A DNA stretch of 64,000 bases from Xylanibacillus composti (GCF_018403685.1 NZ_BOVK01000018.1:1-64000), one strand, 5' to 3'; numbered from the stretch's first letter, positions 8,037-17,442 are shown. Numbers and translations: made by a program. Notes: generated by a model not told the origin, from the sequence alone.

Positions 8037-9020
8037 CTACTCTCGGATGAGCGGCAGGATCATGCAATGAATGCCGCCGCCGAGTTTGAAAATTTCATCC
8101 GCTTCGACAGCGATGACAGATACGCCATGGCGATCAAGCAGATCGATGGTCCGTTTGCCGCTGTCGGCCATGATTACACGCCCTGGCGCAACGGCCAGGG
8201 CGTTAATCGTGAGCGGCGGATCTTGCGGATCGACGTGCAGCATTTCAATGCCCCGGCACTTCAGCTCGTCGAGAAACCAATATGGAAGCAGCGCCGTGTT
8301 CACGAGCGCTTTGTGGTAATCCACCATCATGAACGCTTCATCCAAATGAATGATGGAAGCGGGCAGATCGACAACAAGCAGCTCGATATGCTGGATAGCG
8401 AGGATATGCCGAATCTGTTCAATCCCCGCTGGATTGACCCGTTCCGAACGTCCGATTACAGCTGTTCGGTCATCCAGCATCGCGAAGCTGCCGCCTTCCG
8501 CAAATCCCGTACCCTGTACAGCGCCCAGTATCGGCACACCCAGATGCCCCAACGTTTCCGCCGTGGCTCGAATTTCCCCGTAGCGGATGTACAGCGCCAA
8601 TCTGGACAAGATGACGCCTCCGGGGATGACCATGCCCAAATCTCGGGTGTACAGCTGCTCTGGCCATGGTTGCCGGCTGTCCTTCTGCTCGACGACGTCA
8701 ATGCCTTCATGCTGCAGCGCCTGGCGCACGCCTTCCCATTGAGACACAAGCCGTTCCAAGGATGGCTTTTTCTCCGTCCCCCTGTCCTGCCGCGACTGTC
8801 CCTTGATGCTCTGGAGCAATACAGGTCCTGACTCAATCTGGCTTGCCCCGGAATGGAGCTGCTCGACCTCAGTGCCAGGGCGATGCATCAAGGCTTTTTT
8901 GATCTGGCCGACTTCATTAGACACTCCCCATGCTTCGCCCCAAATATCCCGCAGCAGCTGTTGATGCTGAAAGGGCTCCTTCACCAGCTTTCTCGAGCCG
9001 TACTTGGAAGGCAAATCCAT
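8037..9020 (-). CDS. arginine deiminase / dimethylarginine dimethylaminohydrolase family enzyme
   Basis: 327-aa member of the guanidino-modifying (pentein-fold) superfamily. Conserved parts seen are the acidic GTGFAEGGSF block, the HLDEAFM histidine block, and the catalytic Cys near the C-terminus in GGGIHCMILPL. Together these give a plausible Cys-His-acid set, so hydrolysis of a guanidine group (arginine, methylarginine or a related compound) is likely; the exact substrate is not. Related Bacillus proteins (YkgA type) are uncharacterised. The start is the ATG at 9020, directly after an in-frame TGA, with AGAGAGG about 10 nt upstream. It is a single-gene unit. Confidence 0.8.
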   Translation of the reverse strand: MDLPSKYGSRKLVKEPFQHQQLLRDIWGEAWGVSNEVGQIKKALMHRPGTEVEQLHSGASQIESGPVLLQSIKGQSRQDRGTEKKPSLERLVSQWEGVRQALQHEGIDVVEQKDSRQPWPEQLYTRDLGMVIPGGVILSRLALYIRYGEIRATAETLGHLGVPILGAVQGTGFAEGGSFAMLDDRTAVIGRSERVNPAGIEQIRHILAIQHIELLVVDLPASIIHLDEAFMMVDYHKALVNTALLPYWFLDELKCRGIEMLHVDPQDPPLTINALAVAPGRVIMADSGKRTIDLLDRHGVSVIAVEADEIFKLGGGIHCMILPLIRE

Positions 9021-9207
9021 TCACACTCATCCTCTCTCAGGAAATACACGCCGGGTGCAATCTGCCGGAAGAGCTCTCGCAGACTTGCCCGTTCGCATGG
9101 TTTTCGTACCTAATAATATGAGCGTCATGAACCTGCTTCATGCAAGATTGGGTCAAGGGTGCCTATACTTGCGTGCATGCACGGCGCTTCATCGGGCCAA
9201 AACGGAA

Positions 9208-9236
9208 TTGCAAGAAGGGTCGGCTTCGGGTACAAT
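9208..9236 (+). promoter_or_regulatory. promoter of the TetR gene
   Basis: TTGCAA (9208-9213), 17-bp spacer, TACAAT (9231-9236). Transcription should begin near 9243, so the operator at 9246-9259 covers the start region and would block initiation. Confidence 0.6.
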
Positions 9237-9245
9237 CATAAAAAA

Positions 9246-9259
9246 AGACCGATAGGTCT
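9246..9259. promoter_or_regulatory. TetR operator (autoregulatory)
   Basis: AGACCGATAGGTCT is an inverted repeat (AGACC/GGTCT). The same arms recur at 9896-9909 in front of the FabF gene. Two copies flanking one TetR gene make it the probable binding site of that regulator. Confidence 0.65.
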
Positions 9260-9278
9260 CAAAAAAGCGGGGGTGCCG

Positions 9279-9875
9279 ATGCGAAAAGGGGAGCAGACGA
9301 AAGCGAACATCATTGCCAAAGCAGCGGATATCCTGAACCAAAAGGGATATTATGCCTCCTCCTTGTCAGAAATCATGGAGGCTACCGGATTGAAGAAAGG
9401 AGGGATCTACAATCACTTTGGCAGCAAGGAGGAGATCGTCACCGAGGTGTTCCACTACTGTGTGAACAAGCTGGACGCGCACTTTCAACAAGCCGTATCC
9501 CGCCATTCCCATGCGGCTGACCAGCTTCTGGCGCTCATTGACGCAGCGAAGGATTTATATCACGGCCGTCCCGTGCCCGGAGGATGTCCCATCATGAATG
9601 CGGCGGTCGAGTCGGATGACGCTTACCCTTTCCTGAAGGAGAAGGCTAATCAATCTATGAATCGATTGCTTGCCAGGATCGCTTCTATTATCAAGAGAGG
9701 ACAGCGGACGGGAGACATAAGGACAGCGGTGGACGCGAGAGAGGTAGCTGTTTTTGTCGTTTCTACCATAGAAGGCGCGCTCATGCTGAGCAAATTGAGA
9801 GATGAGGAACGTCCTCTGCGGACGGCGATTTCTTCGTTAACCCAGTATATAAACCAGTTTGTGCGAAACAGCTAA
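9279..9875 (+). CDS. TetR/AcrR family transcriptional regulator
   Basis: 198 aa. The N-terminal TetR helix-turn-helix is clear: ANIIAKAADILNQKGYYASS, then LSEIMEATGLKKGGIYNHFG, then SKEEIVTEVF. The C-terminal ligand domain resembles the YxaF/LmrA-like subfamily. I chose ATG 9279, preceded by GCGGGGGTG; upstream in-frame codons lie in the promoter and operator. It probably represses itself and the neighbouring fabF-like gene through the shared AGACC-N4-GGTCT palindrome. The inducer is unknown but could be a lipid or acyl compound, given the target. Confidence 0.9.
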   Translation: MRKGEQTKANIIAKAADILNQKGYYASSLSEIMEATGLKKGGIYNHFGSKEEIVTEVFHYCVNKLDAHFQQAVSRHSHAADQLLALIDAAKDLYHGRPVPGGCPIMNAAVESDDAYPFLKEKANQSMNRLLARIASIIKRGQRTGDIRTAVDAREVAVFVVSTIEGALMLSKLRDEERPLRTAISSLTQYINQFVRNS

Positions 9876-9895
9876 TTTTTTTTTGCAGTAAAAAC

Positions 9896-9909
9896 AGACC
9901 GAACGGTCT
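9896..9909. promoter_or_regulatory. TetR operator in front of the FabF gene
   Basis: Perfect palindrome AGACCGAACGGTCT between the TetR stop (9875) and the fabF-like start (9953), sharing both arms with the site at 9246-9259. Confidence 0.65.
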
Positions 9910-9952
9910 TGGAATTTAGCGTTGAAAATGAAAACAAGGAGCTGATGGAAGG

Positions 9953-11179
9953 ATGAAACGCGTAGTTGTGACGGGAATGGGTGTCATCTCGCCGCTTGGC
10001 TGCAATGTGGAACAATTCTGGAACCAGCTAGCTGCAGGTGTGTCCGGCATTGCCGAGATTGAGCACTTTGACAGTTCTCAATTAGCGACACGAATTGGCG
10101 GAACGGCGCGTGATTTCCGACCGGAGTCATATATGAGCGCGAAGGAGGTTCGGCAATACGACCGTTATCTGCAGTTTGCGATAGCCGCAGCACAGCAGGC
10201 AATAGATCAGGCAGGGCTCGATATCGCGGATCAGCCGGAGCGGGTCGGCGTTTATGTCGGCACGGGCATTGGCGGATTGCATACATTGCTTGAAAACCAC
10301 CGGACATTCTTGGAAAGGGGGCCGAAGAGAGTCAGTCCATTCATGATCCCGATGATGATCGGCAATATGGCAGCAGGACTCATCTCCATTCGCATGGGGG
10401 CGAAAGGGCCGAATATGGCAACGGTCTCCGCATGCGCGACGAGTAATCATGCTATCGGGGAGGCCTTTCATCTGATTCGCAGCGGGAGAGCGGATGCGAT
10501 GATAGCCGGCGGAACGGAAGCCCCTATGCATGAGCTGGCTTTCGCCGGATTCAGCAATATGCAGGCAATGTCCGTTCGCAATGAGGAGCCGGCACGGGCA
10601 TCCCGGCCGTTCGATCTCCATCGCGACGGATTCGTGATGGGGGAGGGAGCCGGCGTGCTGGTTTTGGAGGAACGGGATCACGCCCTGGCACGAGGAGCGG
10701 CCGTTCTGGCGGAGATAATCGGTTACGGGACGGCGGCTGACGCCTATCATATGACCGCCCCGGACCCGGAGGGGAAAGGAGCCTGCCAAGCGATGAAGGA
10801 AGCGCTTGAGGATGCGCGGCTTTCGCCGCAAAGCGTAGACTATATTAACGCGCATGCAACCGGGACGCCGCTCGGAGACGCCGCTGAATCGAAGGCGATT
10901 GAATCGCTATTCGGAGCAGGCGGCAAAATGCCCTTGGTCAGCTCGACCAAATCGATGACCGGACATCTTTTTGGAGCGGCCGGCGCTATAGAGGCAGTTG
11001 CTGTCATTCAGGCTTTGCGCTGCGGGATTGTCCCCCCGACTATCAATTACGAGACGCCCGACCCTGCATGCCGATTGGACTATGTTCCCAATATAGCGAG
11101 AGCGGTGCCGATACGAACAGCAATGTCCAACGGCTTCGGATTCGGCGGGCACAATGCGTCTCTTGTGTTTCGGACATAG
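9953..11179 (+). CDS. fabF: beta-ketoacyl-ACP synthase II (FabF-type)
   Basis: 408-aa condensing enzyme that extends an acyl chain with malonyl-ACP. The thiolase fold carries the triad Cys about 161 (VSACATSNHAIG), His about 300 (NAHATGTPLGD) and His about 337 (SMTGHLFGAAG). Sequence and length match FabF. The motif after the active Cys is ATSN rather than the common ATGA/ASGA. It stands alone with a TetR gene and its operator, not beside acpP or fabD, so it is more likely a regulated second FabF than the housekeeping copy. It could adjust membrane fatty acids or feed a special lipid; the sequence does not decide. Confidence 0.88.
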   Translation: MKRVVVTGMGVISPLGCNVEQFWNQLAAGVSGIAEIEHFDSSQLATRIGGTARDFRPESYMSAKEVRQYDRYLQFAIAAAQQAIDQAGLDIADQPERVGVYVGTGIGGLHTLLENHRTFLERGPKRVSPFMIPMMIGNMAAGLISIRMGAKGPNMATVSACATSNHAIGEAFHLIRSGRADAMIAGGTEAPMHELAFAGFSNMQAMSVRNEEPARASRPFDLHRDGFVMGEGAGVLVLEERDHALARGAAVLAEIIGYGTAADAYHMTAPDPEGKGACQAMKEALEDARLSPQSVDYINAHATGTPLGDAAESKAIESLFGAGGKMPLVSSTKSMTGHLFGAAGAIEAVAVIQALRCGIVPPTINYETPDPACRLDYVPNIARAVPIRTAMSNGFGFGGHNASLVFRT

Positions 11180-11500
11180 TTTCGAAGGAACAGTCACTCA
11201 TCCGACCTTGCTGCTAGACAAGCTGGCGCTCACACAGGGATTGCTTTCCGGTCTGCTTTCCGTTAACGCTTCTCGAAGGCCAGTCATTCTTGTATAATGG
11301 AGGCTGCAAGAAAGGGAATGCGAATGATGATTCGGGCTTTCCCGGCTGCGGCCAATCCCGGACGCAGTACGCTGCATGACCCGCGAGCAAAGGAACGACC
11401 AGCACAAAAGATGCTTACGTTCCAAGGCCAAGGGACGTGCACAATGAAGCATGGAAGTTCCGTGCCCGACAGGCGTCTGACTGAAGAAGGGGGAAGCGTG

Positions 11501-12190
11501 ATGGATTGCTTTGAGGCATGGATGCGGCGTGTGGATTTTTTCAGCGAGCTGTCTGCCGAGCACTTGTCCCGGATTCGAAATGTTATGAGCGAGCGTACCT
11601 ATAAGAAGGGGACGATTTTATTCTTCGAGGGTGATCCGGGGGATGAATTGTTCATTATCAAGGCAGGCAAGGTGAAGGTATACCGGACCGGCGAATCCAA
11701 GGAAGTTGTCCTGGCATATTTATTCCCGGGCGATTATTTCGGCGAAATGGCGGTTATTCAGAAGGACGAGGCGCGCTCCGCCACGGTGGAAGTCACTCAG
11801 AAGAGCACCTTCTATGTACTGAAGCAGCACGATTTCAATGAGCTGATCGTCCAGCATCCGTCCATCTGTATTCATCTGCTCCACCTGGCTATGCATCGCA
11901 TTCGTCAATCGAACGAGATGATCAAGGACCTGACACTGCTCGACGCGTCTTCACGTATTTATAAGACCATTTTGCGGCTGGCTGACGAATATGGCGTGCC
12001 CAAGTCGGAGGGTGTCTGGATCAATACGAGATGGACGCATCAGCAGATCGCGGATTTGTCCGGAACGGTCAGGGAAACGGTGACGAAGAGCCTGCTGGAG
12101 CTGCAGCGGGAGAACATCATCTCTATCGAGCAGAAGAAGATTTTTATACCCGACCGAAGACGGCTTCAAGAGAAAGTGAAACATAGCTAG
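11501..12190 (+). CDS. Crp/Fnr family transcriptional regulator
   Basis: 229 aa. An N-terminal cyclic-nucleotide-binding-like beta roll (KGTILFFEGDPGDELFIIKA, then FPGDYFGEMAVIQKDEARSA) is followed by a dimer helix and a winged helix-turn-helix (WTHQQIADLSGTVRETVTKS). No cysteine cluster is seen, so it is not a classical iron-sulfur Fnr; whether it binds cAMP or another ligand is open. I chose ATG 11501 behind GAAGGGGGAAGCG. The frame extends upstream to 11297, but that part is not like the family. A TATAAT at 11293-11298 could be its -10 box. Confidence 0.85.
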   Translation: MDCFEAWMRRVDFFSELSAEHLSRIRNVMSERTYKKGTILFFEGDPGDELFIIKAGKVKVYRTGESKEVVLAYLFPGDYFGEMAVIQKDEARSATVEVTQKSTFYVLKQHDFNELIVQHPSICIHLLHLAMHRIRQSNEMIKDLTLLDASSRIYKTILRLADEYGVPKSEGVWINTRWTHQQIADLSGTVRETVTKSLLELQRENIISIEQKKIFIPDRRRLQEKVKHS

Positions 12191-12294
12191 GGCACGCCTT
12201 AAGCGGCAGCAATCGGAGATTGAAATTTCCGGCGATGGTGCTATGATGAAGAAGATTGCCGGCATTTTATCGATCTGGAGTGTGGTGACGATTG

Positions 12295-13110
12295 ATGAAA
12301 TTGATTACCTTTCAAGCGTACCGGACATTGGGGCTGCCCGATGTCCGCTACATCAAACCTAGTTTAATGTTCAAGGAAATCGATGCAATCCGGGAGGCTG
12401 ATGTGGTCTTGTTCCCGGAAACCTGGCAGGTGCCTGCATTGGTCTACGGGTTGAAGAAACATATTTTCCCCAGCATAGAGACGCTTCAGCTCGGGTTCAG
12501 CAAGGTGGACATGACGCGGGCCTTGTGGACCGTTGCGCCGGAAAATGTACCGTACACGGAAATCATGGCGAACACAGCGGCCAATATCGATTATGTGCTG
12601 AACGCCTTTCCCTATCCGTTCGTAGCCAAGGAAGCCCGGAACGCAAGAGGCAACGGGGTTTTCCTGATTGAGAGGGAGGCAGATTTCCGAAGGTATGCGG
12701 AGCAGAGCGAGGTGCTGTACGTTCAGGAATACCTGGAGAACGACGGCAAGGAACTGCGCGTTTGTGTCGTTGGCGATCAAGTATTCACCGCATATTGGAA
12801 GGTTTGTCCTGAGGGCTCTTTTCTCCACAATGTAGCGCAGGGCGGGGACATATGCTTCGACTTTGTGCCGCGGGAAGCCTGTGAGCTGGTTCTTCGGGTA
12901 GCCAGGGAGCTGAATATCAACCATGCAGGCTTTGATGTGATGATAAGCGGCGATCGATTTTATATTCTGGAATTCAACGCATTGTTCGGGAATCAAGGCA
13001 TTCAGGCCAGGGGCCTCTCTGTAGAAACCGCTATTTATCAATATTTAATCCAGCAGTTCGTGCCTACCTTCCCGACCTCGCCTACGACGCCTGGCAAGAT
13101 TATCTCATAA
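12295..13110 (+). CDS. RimK-like ATP-grasp protein
   Basis: 271 aa. The C-terminal two thirds is an ATP-grasp ligase domain: YPFVAKEARNARGNGVFLI is the nucleotide-binding loop, YVQEYLENDGKELRVCVVG the hinge region, and YILEFNALFGNQG the Mg-binding end with E and N. Enzymes of this fold join a carboxylate to an amine through an acyl phosphate. The acceptor is unknown, and no cysteine or peptide substrate gene sits next to it. The start is ATG 12295; a TTG just before it is an alternative. No strong Shine-Dalgarno is seen, the best being GGAG about 15 nt upstream. Confidence 0.75.
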   Translation: MKLITFQAYRTLGLPDVRYIKPSLMFKEIDAIREADVVLFPETWQVPALVYGLKKHIFPSIETLQLGFSKVDMTRALWTVAPENVPYTEIMANTAANIDYVLNAFPYPFVAKEARNARGNGVFLIEREADFRRYAEQSEVLYVQEYLENDGKELRVCVVGDQVFTAYWKVCPEGSFLHNVAQGGDICFDFVPREACELVLRVARELNINHAGFDVMISGDRFYILEFNALFGNQGIQARGLSVETAIYQYLIQQFVPTFPTSPTTPGKIIS

Positions 13111-13330
13111 TTGCAGATGGAGGCGCCAAACGCCAAAAGGGCCACCCCTACCGAACAGCGAAAGCTCTGGCATACCAGACACGCTGGCCTTCGGCCGGGA
13201 ACAGCCCTTTTTTTATTAGACAGGATAGGTCATTCGGGCAATAGAAGCCCATCTTGATTAGGGTCGGCCGATTGCGGACAAAATACGGGTGACCAAATGG
13301 CCAATAAGAAAGATGAAACGAGGTGCATCC

Positions 13331-13588
13331 ATGCAGCAGCAAGCACAACCCCAGCTATTGGCAGCGCACGAATCGGTTGATTTGCATGAAATCATCAATT
13401 TCAAAACGCTGTGTCTGGCCAAGTCGAAGCTTATGCAAGGTTTGGTATTCGACCAAGAACTGAAGGCGCTCATGCAAAAAGACGTCGTGCAGACGAAGCA
13501 AGACCTGACGGAGCTGCAGGCGATCTACGAGAATGCTCCGTTTCAGGCGCCGGTTCCGGAGAGTCGGCCCACGCCTATCCTACAATAG
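13331..13588 (+). CDS. yraG: small spore coat-associated protein (YraG-like)
   Basis: 85 aa, cytoplasmic, rich in Gln, with the block [20 protein letters not shown] repeated almost exactly in the gene at 15164. B. subtilis has the same order yraG-yraF-adhB-yraE-yraD, where YraG and YraE are short paralogues linked to CotF-like coat proteins. I chose ATG 13331 with AGGTG upstream. The role is probably in the spore coat, made in the developing forespore or mother cell. The assignment rests mostly on gene order and size. Confidence 0.7.
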   Translation: MQQQAQPQLLAAHESVDLHEIINFKTLCLAKSKLMQGLVFDQELKALMQKDVVQTKQDLTELQAIYENAPFQAPVPESRPTPILQ

Positions 13589-13604
13589 AAGGGAACGCGC
13601 GAAC

Positions 13605-13991
13605 ATGAATCAAGATTATCTCGATCCGAGCAACGCCCGGCACATGCCGGAGCTGGCGGATATGACCTTTGCGATGGATCTGATGATGCGGGCCAAGGAG
13701 GGTGTCCGCAATATGGCGATTGCGCTGACCGAGACCGCTTCCACTGAGCTGCGCTCTGTCTTGCGCAAGCAGCTGCGGCAGGGGATTGCCATGCATCAGG
13801 AAGTAACGGAGCTTATGATGCGCAAGAAGTGGTTCCATCCCCACGAGCTGCAGGAGCAGTACAAGCTGGATCAACTGGCAGCGAAGAACACCCTGATGAT
13901 CAGTGAGATGGACCTGTTCCCCGGCGATACATCGCGCAAGGGCATGTTTGACCGTGAGCCGGATGCGAAGCTGGGGAGGAGCGAAGCATGA
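13605..13991 (+). CDS. yraF: CotF-like spore coat protein (YraF-like)
   Basis: 128 aa, all-helical ferritin-like CotF family protein. The conserved pattern [20 protein letters not shown], then [20 protein letters not shown] and [16 protein letters not shown], matches CotF and YhcQ-type coat proteins. The ATG at 13605 is about 16 nt after the yraG stop, and its own stop overlaps the adhB start (ATGA). This tight coupling to an alcohol dehydrogenase mirrors B. subtilis. Confidence 0.8.
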   Translation: MNQDYLDPSNARHMPELADMTFAMDLMMRAKEGVRNMAIALTETASTELRSVLRKQLRQGIAMHQEVTELMMRKKWFHPHELQEQYKLDQLAAKNTLMISEMDLFPGDTSRKGMFDREPDAKLGRSEA

Positions 13992-15124
13992 AGGCGGTCA
14001 CTTATCAAGGCGTTAAGAACATCGCTGTCAAGGAAGTGCCTGATCCGAAGATTGAGAAGCCGGATGATATGATTGTCAAAATTACGACCACGGCGATCTG
14101 CGGCTCTGACCTTCATCTGATTCACGGCATGATTCCGAATATGCAGGAGGATTTCGTCATCGGCCATGAACCGATGGGCATTGTGGAGGAAGTCGGTCCC
14201 GACGTACGCAATCTGAAGAAGGGCGACCGCGTTGTCATTCCCTTCAACATCGCGTGCGGACAATGCGCGTATTGCAAAAATGAACTGGAGAGCCAATGTG
14301 ACAATGCGAATGAAAATGGGCAAATGGGCGCCTACTTCGGCTATTCCGGGTCAACCGGCGGCTATGCAGGCGGGCAGGCGGAATATTTGCGCGTGCCGTT
14401 CGCCAATTTCACGCACTTCAAGGTGCCGGAGGATAGTGAAGTCGAAGACGAGAAGCTTGGGCTGATGGCAGACGCTATGACGACAGCTTATTGGAGCGTG
14501 GACAACGCGGGAGTCAAAGACGGCGATACCGTGATCGTGCTTGGCTGCGGTCCGGTCGGCTTGCTGACGCAGAAGTTTTGCTGGTTGAAAGGCGCGAAGC
14601 GCGTCATCGCGGTCGACTATGTCGGGTATCGGCTGGAGCACGCCAAGCGCACCAATCGTGTGGAGACTGTCAACTTTGAACAGGAGTCCAATATTGGCAG
14701 CTGCCTGAAGGAAATGACGCAGGGCGGAGCCGATGTCGTGATCGATGCCGTCGGCATGGACGGCAAGATGAGCGACCTGGAATTTCTGGCGAGCGGCTTG
14801 AAGCTGCAAGGAGGCACGCTAAGTCCGATTGTTATAGCATCGCAGGCCGTCCGCAAGGGGGGCACCATTCAGGTGACCGGCATTTATGGCGGCCGTTATA
14901 ACGGCTTTCCGCTTGGAGACCTGATGCAGCGTAACATTAATCTCCGCATGGGACAAGCGCCGGTGATTCATTATTTGCCGTATATGTACGAGCTCTTGAC
15001 GACAGGCAAGGTGGACCCGGGGGACATCATTACCCATGTGCTTCCGCTAAGTGAAGCCAAGCAAGGATATGAACTATTCGATGCCAAGACGGATAACTGC
15101 ATCAAAGTCATGCTAAAGCCTTGA
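13988..15124 (+). CDS. adhB: zinc-dependent alcohol dehydrogenase, formaldehyde dehydrogenase-like
   Basis: 378-aa medium-chain dehydrogenase. Catalytic zinc ligands are in [10 protein letters not shown] and GHEPMG. The structural-zinc lobe [15 protein letters not shown] has four Cys. The Rossmann fingerprint [10 protein letters not shown] precedes the NAD-binding strand VIAVDY. It is most like the glutathione-independent or -dependent formaldehyde dehydrogenase branch named AdhB in B. subtilis. It sits in the middle of a five-gene set of coat-like proteins, so it may detoxify an aldehyde or modify coat material during sporulation; that link is inference. Confidence 0.85.
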   Translation: MKAVTYQGVKNIAVKEVPDPKIEKPDDMIVKITTTAICGSDLHLIHGMIPNMQEDFVIGHEPMGIVEEVGPDVRNLKKGDRVVIPFNIACGQCAYCKNELESQCDNANENGQMGAYFGYSGSTGGYAGGQAEYLRVPFANFTHFKVPEDSEVEDEKLGLMADAMTTAYWSVDNAGVKDGDTVIVLGCGPVGLLTQKFCWLKGAKRVIAVDYVGYRLEHAKRTNRVETVNFEQESNIGSCLKEMTQGGADVVIDAVGMDGKMSDLEFLASGLKLQGGTLSPIVIASQAVRKGGTIQVTGIYGGRYNGFPLGDLMQRNINLRMGQAPVIHYLPYMYELLTTGKVDPGDIITHVLPLSEAKQGYELFDAKTDNCIKVMLKP

Positions 15125-15163
15125 TTCCCAAAAAAAGCGATATTAGAAAGCGGGGTACATTCG

Positions 15164-15373
15164 ATGAGCTATGCCTTGCATGAAGCGCTGGAACTGCACG
15201 AAATCACGGCGTTCAAAACGCTTTGCCTGACGAAGTCGAAGACGATGAAGGGGTTGGTCTCCGACGAGAGGCTGAAGCAAATCATGCAGCAGGATGTTGA
15301 CTTGTCCACCCGACAGCTGCAAGAGCTGCGCGAGGTATTGACAAAGGCGAAGCAGCGGGGGGACATGAAATGA
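15164..15373 (+). CDS. yraE: small spore coat-associated protein (YraE-like)
   Basis: 69 aa, paralogue of the gene at 13331: LHEITAFKTLCLTKSKTMKG is shared with small changes. The size agrees with B. subtilis YraE (about 65 aa). The start is ATG 15164 with AAAGCGGGG upstream, and the end overlaps the next start (ATGA at 15370). Same operon as adhB. Confidence 0.7.
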   Translation: MSYALHEALELHEITAFKTLCLTKSKTMKGLVSDERLKQIMQQDVDLSTRQLQELREVLTKAKQRGDMK

Positions 15374-15669
15374 ATACATTGATTGAGCATCTGACGGGGA
15401 TGCACACCTTAACCGACCAAGTGGTCGCGATGGATCTGTTGATATCTGCCAAGAGCGGCGTGCGCAACTACGCCATGGCGGCCACAGAGGCAGGGACACC
15501 TGAAGTGAAGGAACTGCTCATGCGTCACTTGGAGGAAGCGATCGACATGCATGAGCGGATTTTTGCGTACATGATGGAGCAGGGCCAGTACCACCCCTGG
15601 AATGTGAACGAGCAGATTGAAGTGGACCTGAAGAACAGCGACACGGCGCTAAGAGCGCCAACTCTATAA
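15370..15669 (+). CDS. yraD: CotF-like spore coat protein (YraD-like)
   Basis: 99 aa, the same length as I remember for B. subtilis YraD. The CotF-like helical core is seen as QVVAMDLLISAKSGVRNYAM, then EAIDMHERIFAYMMEQGQYH. Last gene of the operon; a good terminator follows 20 nt later. Confidence 0.8.
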   Translation: MNTLIEHLTGMHTLTDQVVAMDLLISAKSGVRNYAMAATEAGTPEVKELLMRHLEEAIDMHERIFAYMMEQGQYHPWNVNEQIEVDLKNSDTALRAPTL

Positions 15670-15688
15670 CGTGTGAGCTTGCAAGTAT

Positions 15689-15721
15689 GCGGGGAGCGTC
15701 CATGCCCCCGCTTTTTTTTTT
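15689..15721 (+). terminator. rho-independent terminator of the coat/adhB operon
   Basis: GCGGGG, 11-nt loop, CCCCGC, then ten T. Confidence 0.85.
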
Positions 15722-15844
15722 GTTTGCAGGAATTTCGCGCGCAGGATAGGGTTTAGGGGGAAAAGATTGAAGCAATGCTATTTATAGATCATCCGGAAAA
15801 GGCTACAATAGAATCAAATACAGAAAAAACAGGAGTGTGGCGAT

Positions 15845-16324
15845 ATGACCAAGGAAGAGGTTGTGCTGACCGAGGAAGGCCTGGCCCAGCTGGAGGCCGA
15901 GCTCGATGAGCTGAAGAACGTCAAGCGCAGGGAAATGGCCGAACGGATCAAGTTGGCGATCAGCTACGGGGACCTGAGGGAAAACAGCGAATACCATGCC
16001 GCCAAGGAAGATCAGGCGATGATGGAGTCGCGCATCCTCACCATCGAGAAGCTGTTGAAGAAGGCCAAAGTCGTGCAAATCGAAAACCGCGATCTGTCCC
16101 ACGTCCAAATTGGCTGTACGGTCGTCTTGGACGATCAGGAATTCAACGAGAAAGTGGAATATAAAATTGTCGGGTCCGAGGAAGCGGACGTGGCGGCGAA
16201 TAAAATTTCGTACGAAAGTCCGCTGGGCAAGGAGCTGTTAGGCAAGCGAGTAGGCGATACCATCGAAGTGAATGCCCCTGCCGGCGTCATCAAGTATGAG
16301 CTGCTCGATATTAAAGTCGGGTAA
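15845..16324 (+). CDS. greA: transcription elongation factor GreA
   Basis: 159 aa. GreA rescues arrested RNA polymerase by stimulating transcript cleavage. The N-terminal coiled coil carries the conserved LDELKNVKRREMAERIKLAI, then SYGDLRENSEYHAAKEDQ with the acidic tip residues. The C-terminal FKBP-like domain ends NKISYESPLGKELLGKRVGD. Full length; ATG 15845 follows AGGAGTG. Monocistronic or leading into the rlmN-like gene 38 nt downstream. Confidence 0.95.
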   Translation: MTKEEVVLTEEGLAQLEAELDELKNVKRREMAERIKLAISYGDLRENSEYHAAKEDQAMMESRILTIEKLLKKAKVVQIENRDLSHVQIGCTVVLDDQEFNEKVEYKIVGSEEADVAANKISYESPLGKELLGKRVGDTIEVNAPAGVIKYELLDIKVG

Positions 16325-16362
16325 GTCCGACCACCACGAGGAAGACGAAATGGGGAACAACC

Positions 16363-17442
16363 ATGAGCAAACCATCCATCTATGGATACACATTCGATCA
16401 GCTTGCTGCTTGGCTGGAGGATCGAGGATATAGCAAGTACTGGGCATCGCGGGTGTGGCAACAGCTTTACCGCGAGCGGGCGGCCGATTTCGCTGCAATG
16501 GCAGATGTGCCGGAAACGTGTACAGCGTTGCTCGCCGATCAGCTGTTGATCGGGAGCATGGACGTGCATGTGCAGCAGGAGTCCCGGGACGGGACCGTGA
16601 AATTTCTGTTCCGGCTGGCGGACGGCCATTTGATCGAGACCGTGCTGATGCGGCACAAGTTCGGCTTGACCGTATGCGTGACGACGCAGGTCGGCTGCAA
16701 TATCGGCTGCAGCTTTTGCGCCAGCGGTCTGCTGGCGAAGAAGCGGGATCTCGCCAGCGGCGAAATTGTGGAGCAGATTATGCAGGTGCAGCGCTATCTC
16801 GACGAGGCAGGCCGCGGCGAACGAGTCACGCACACGGTGGTCATGGGCATCGGCGAACCGTTCGACAACTTTGACCATTTGATCGCCTTCCTGCGGATCG
16901 TGATGGACCCGAAGGGTCTGGCGATCGGACCGCGTCACATCACGGTCTCGACGAGCGGGCTGGCAGAGAAGATCCGGGCGTTCGCCGATCTGAATCTGCG
17001 CGTCAATCTGGCGCTGTCCTTGCATGCGCCGAACAACGAGCTTCGTACCCGCATTATGAAGATCAACCGGGCGATTCCGATCGAGGAGCTAATGGAGGCA
17101 ATCGATGACTTCATCGCACGGACGAATCAGCGGGTGACAATCGAATACATCTTGTTGAAGGATGTGAATGATGGTGTCGAGCAGGCGTTGGAGCTGGCTG
17201 AATTGCTGCGAGGCCGGGAAGGATCGGTGCATGTGAATTTGATCCCGTACAATCCGGTCGACGAGCACAGCCAGTACCAACGCAGCGAGGAAAGCACCGT
17301 GCGGGCGTTTTTCGACACGATGAAAAAGCGCGGCTTCAGCTGCAGCGTGCGCCTGGAGCATGGTACTGACATCGATGCAGCCTGCGGCCAGCTGCGAAGC
17401 AAGCAATTGCGGGAAGAAGGCGAGCCGAGTCTGGCACAGTAA
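16363..17442 (+). CDS. RlmN-family radical SAM 23S rRNA adenine-C2 methyltransferase
   Basis: 359 aa. The radical SAM Cys set CxxxCxxC is at residues 112, 116 and 119 (GCNIGCSFCASG). VMGIGEPFDNF is the SAM-binding GEP motif, and the C-terminal DIDAACGQL holds the catalytic methylated Cys. These enzymes methylate A2503 of 23S rRNA and often a tRNA adenine. The GEPFDNF motif fits RlmN/YloN, not the resistance enzyme Cfr (GEALAN). The sequence is clearly divergent from the usual Bacillus RlmN (ASGLLAKKRDL where YloN has ASTLGGLKRNL), so it may be a second copy. A chromosomal yloN would be expected elsewhere. Confidence 0.82.
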   Translation: MSKPSIYGYTFDQLAAWLEDRGYSKYWASRVWQQLYRERAADFAAMADVPETCTALLADQLLIGSMDVHVQQESRDGTVKFLFRLADGHLIETVLMRHKFGLTVCVTTQVGCNIGCSFCASGLLAKKRDLASGEIVEQIMQVQRYLDEAGRGERVTHTVVMGIGEPFDNFDHLIAFLRIVMDPKGLAIGPRHITVSTSGLAEKIRAFADLNLRVNLALSLHAPNNELRTRIMKINRAIPIEELMEAIDDFIARTNQRVTIEYILLKDVNDGVEQALELAELLRGREGSVHVNLIPYNPVDEHSQYQRSEESTVRAFFDTMKKRGFSCSVRLEHGTDIDAACGQLRSKQLREEGEPSLAQ

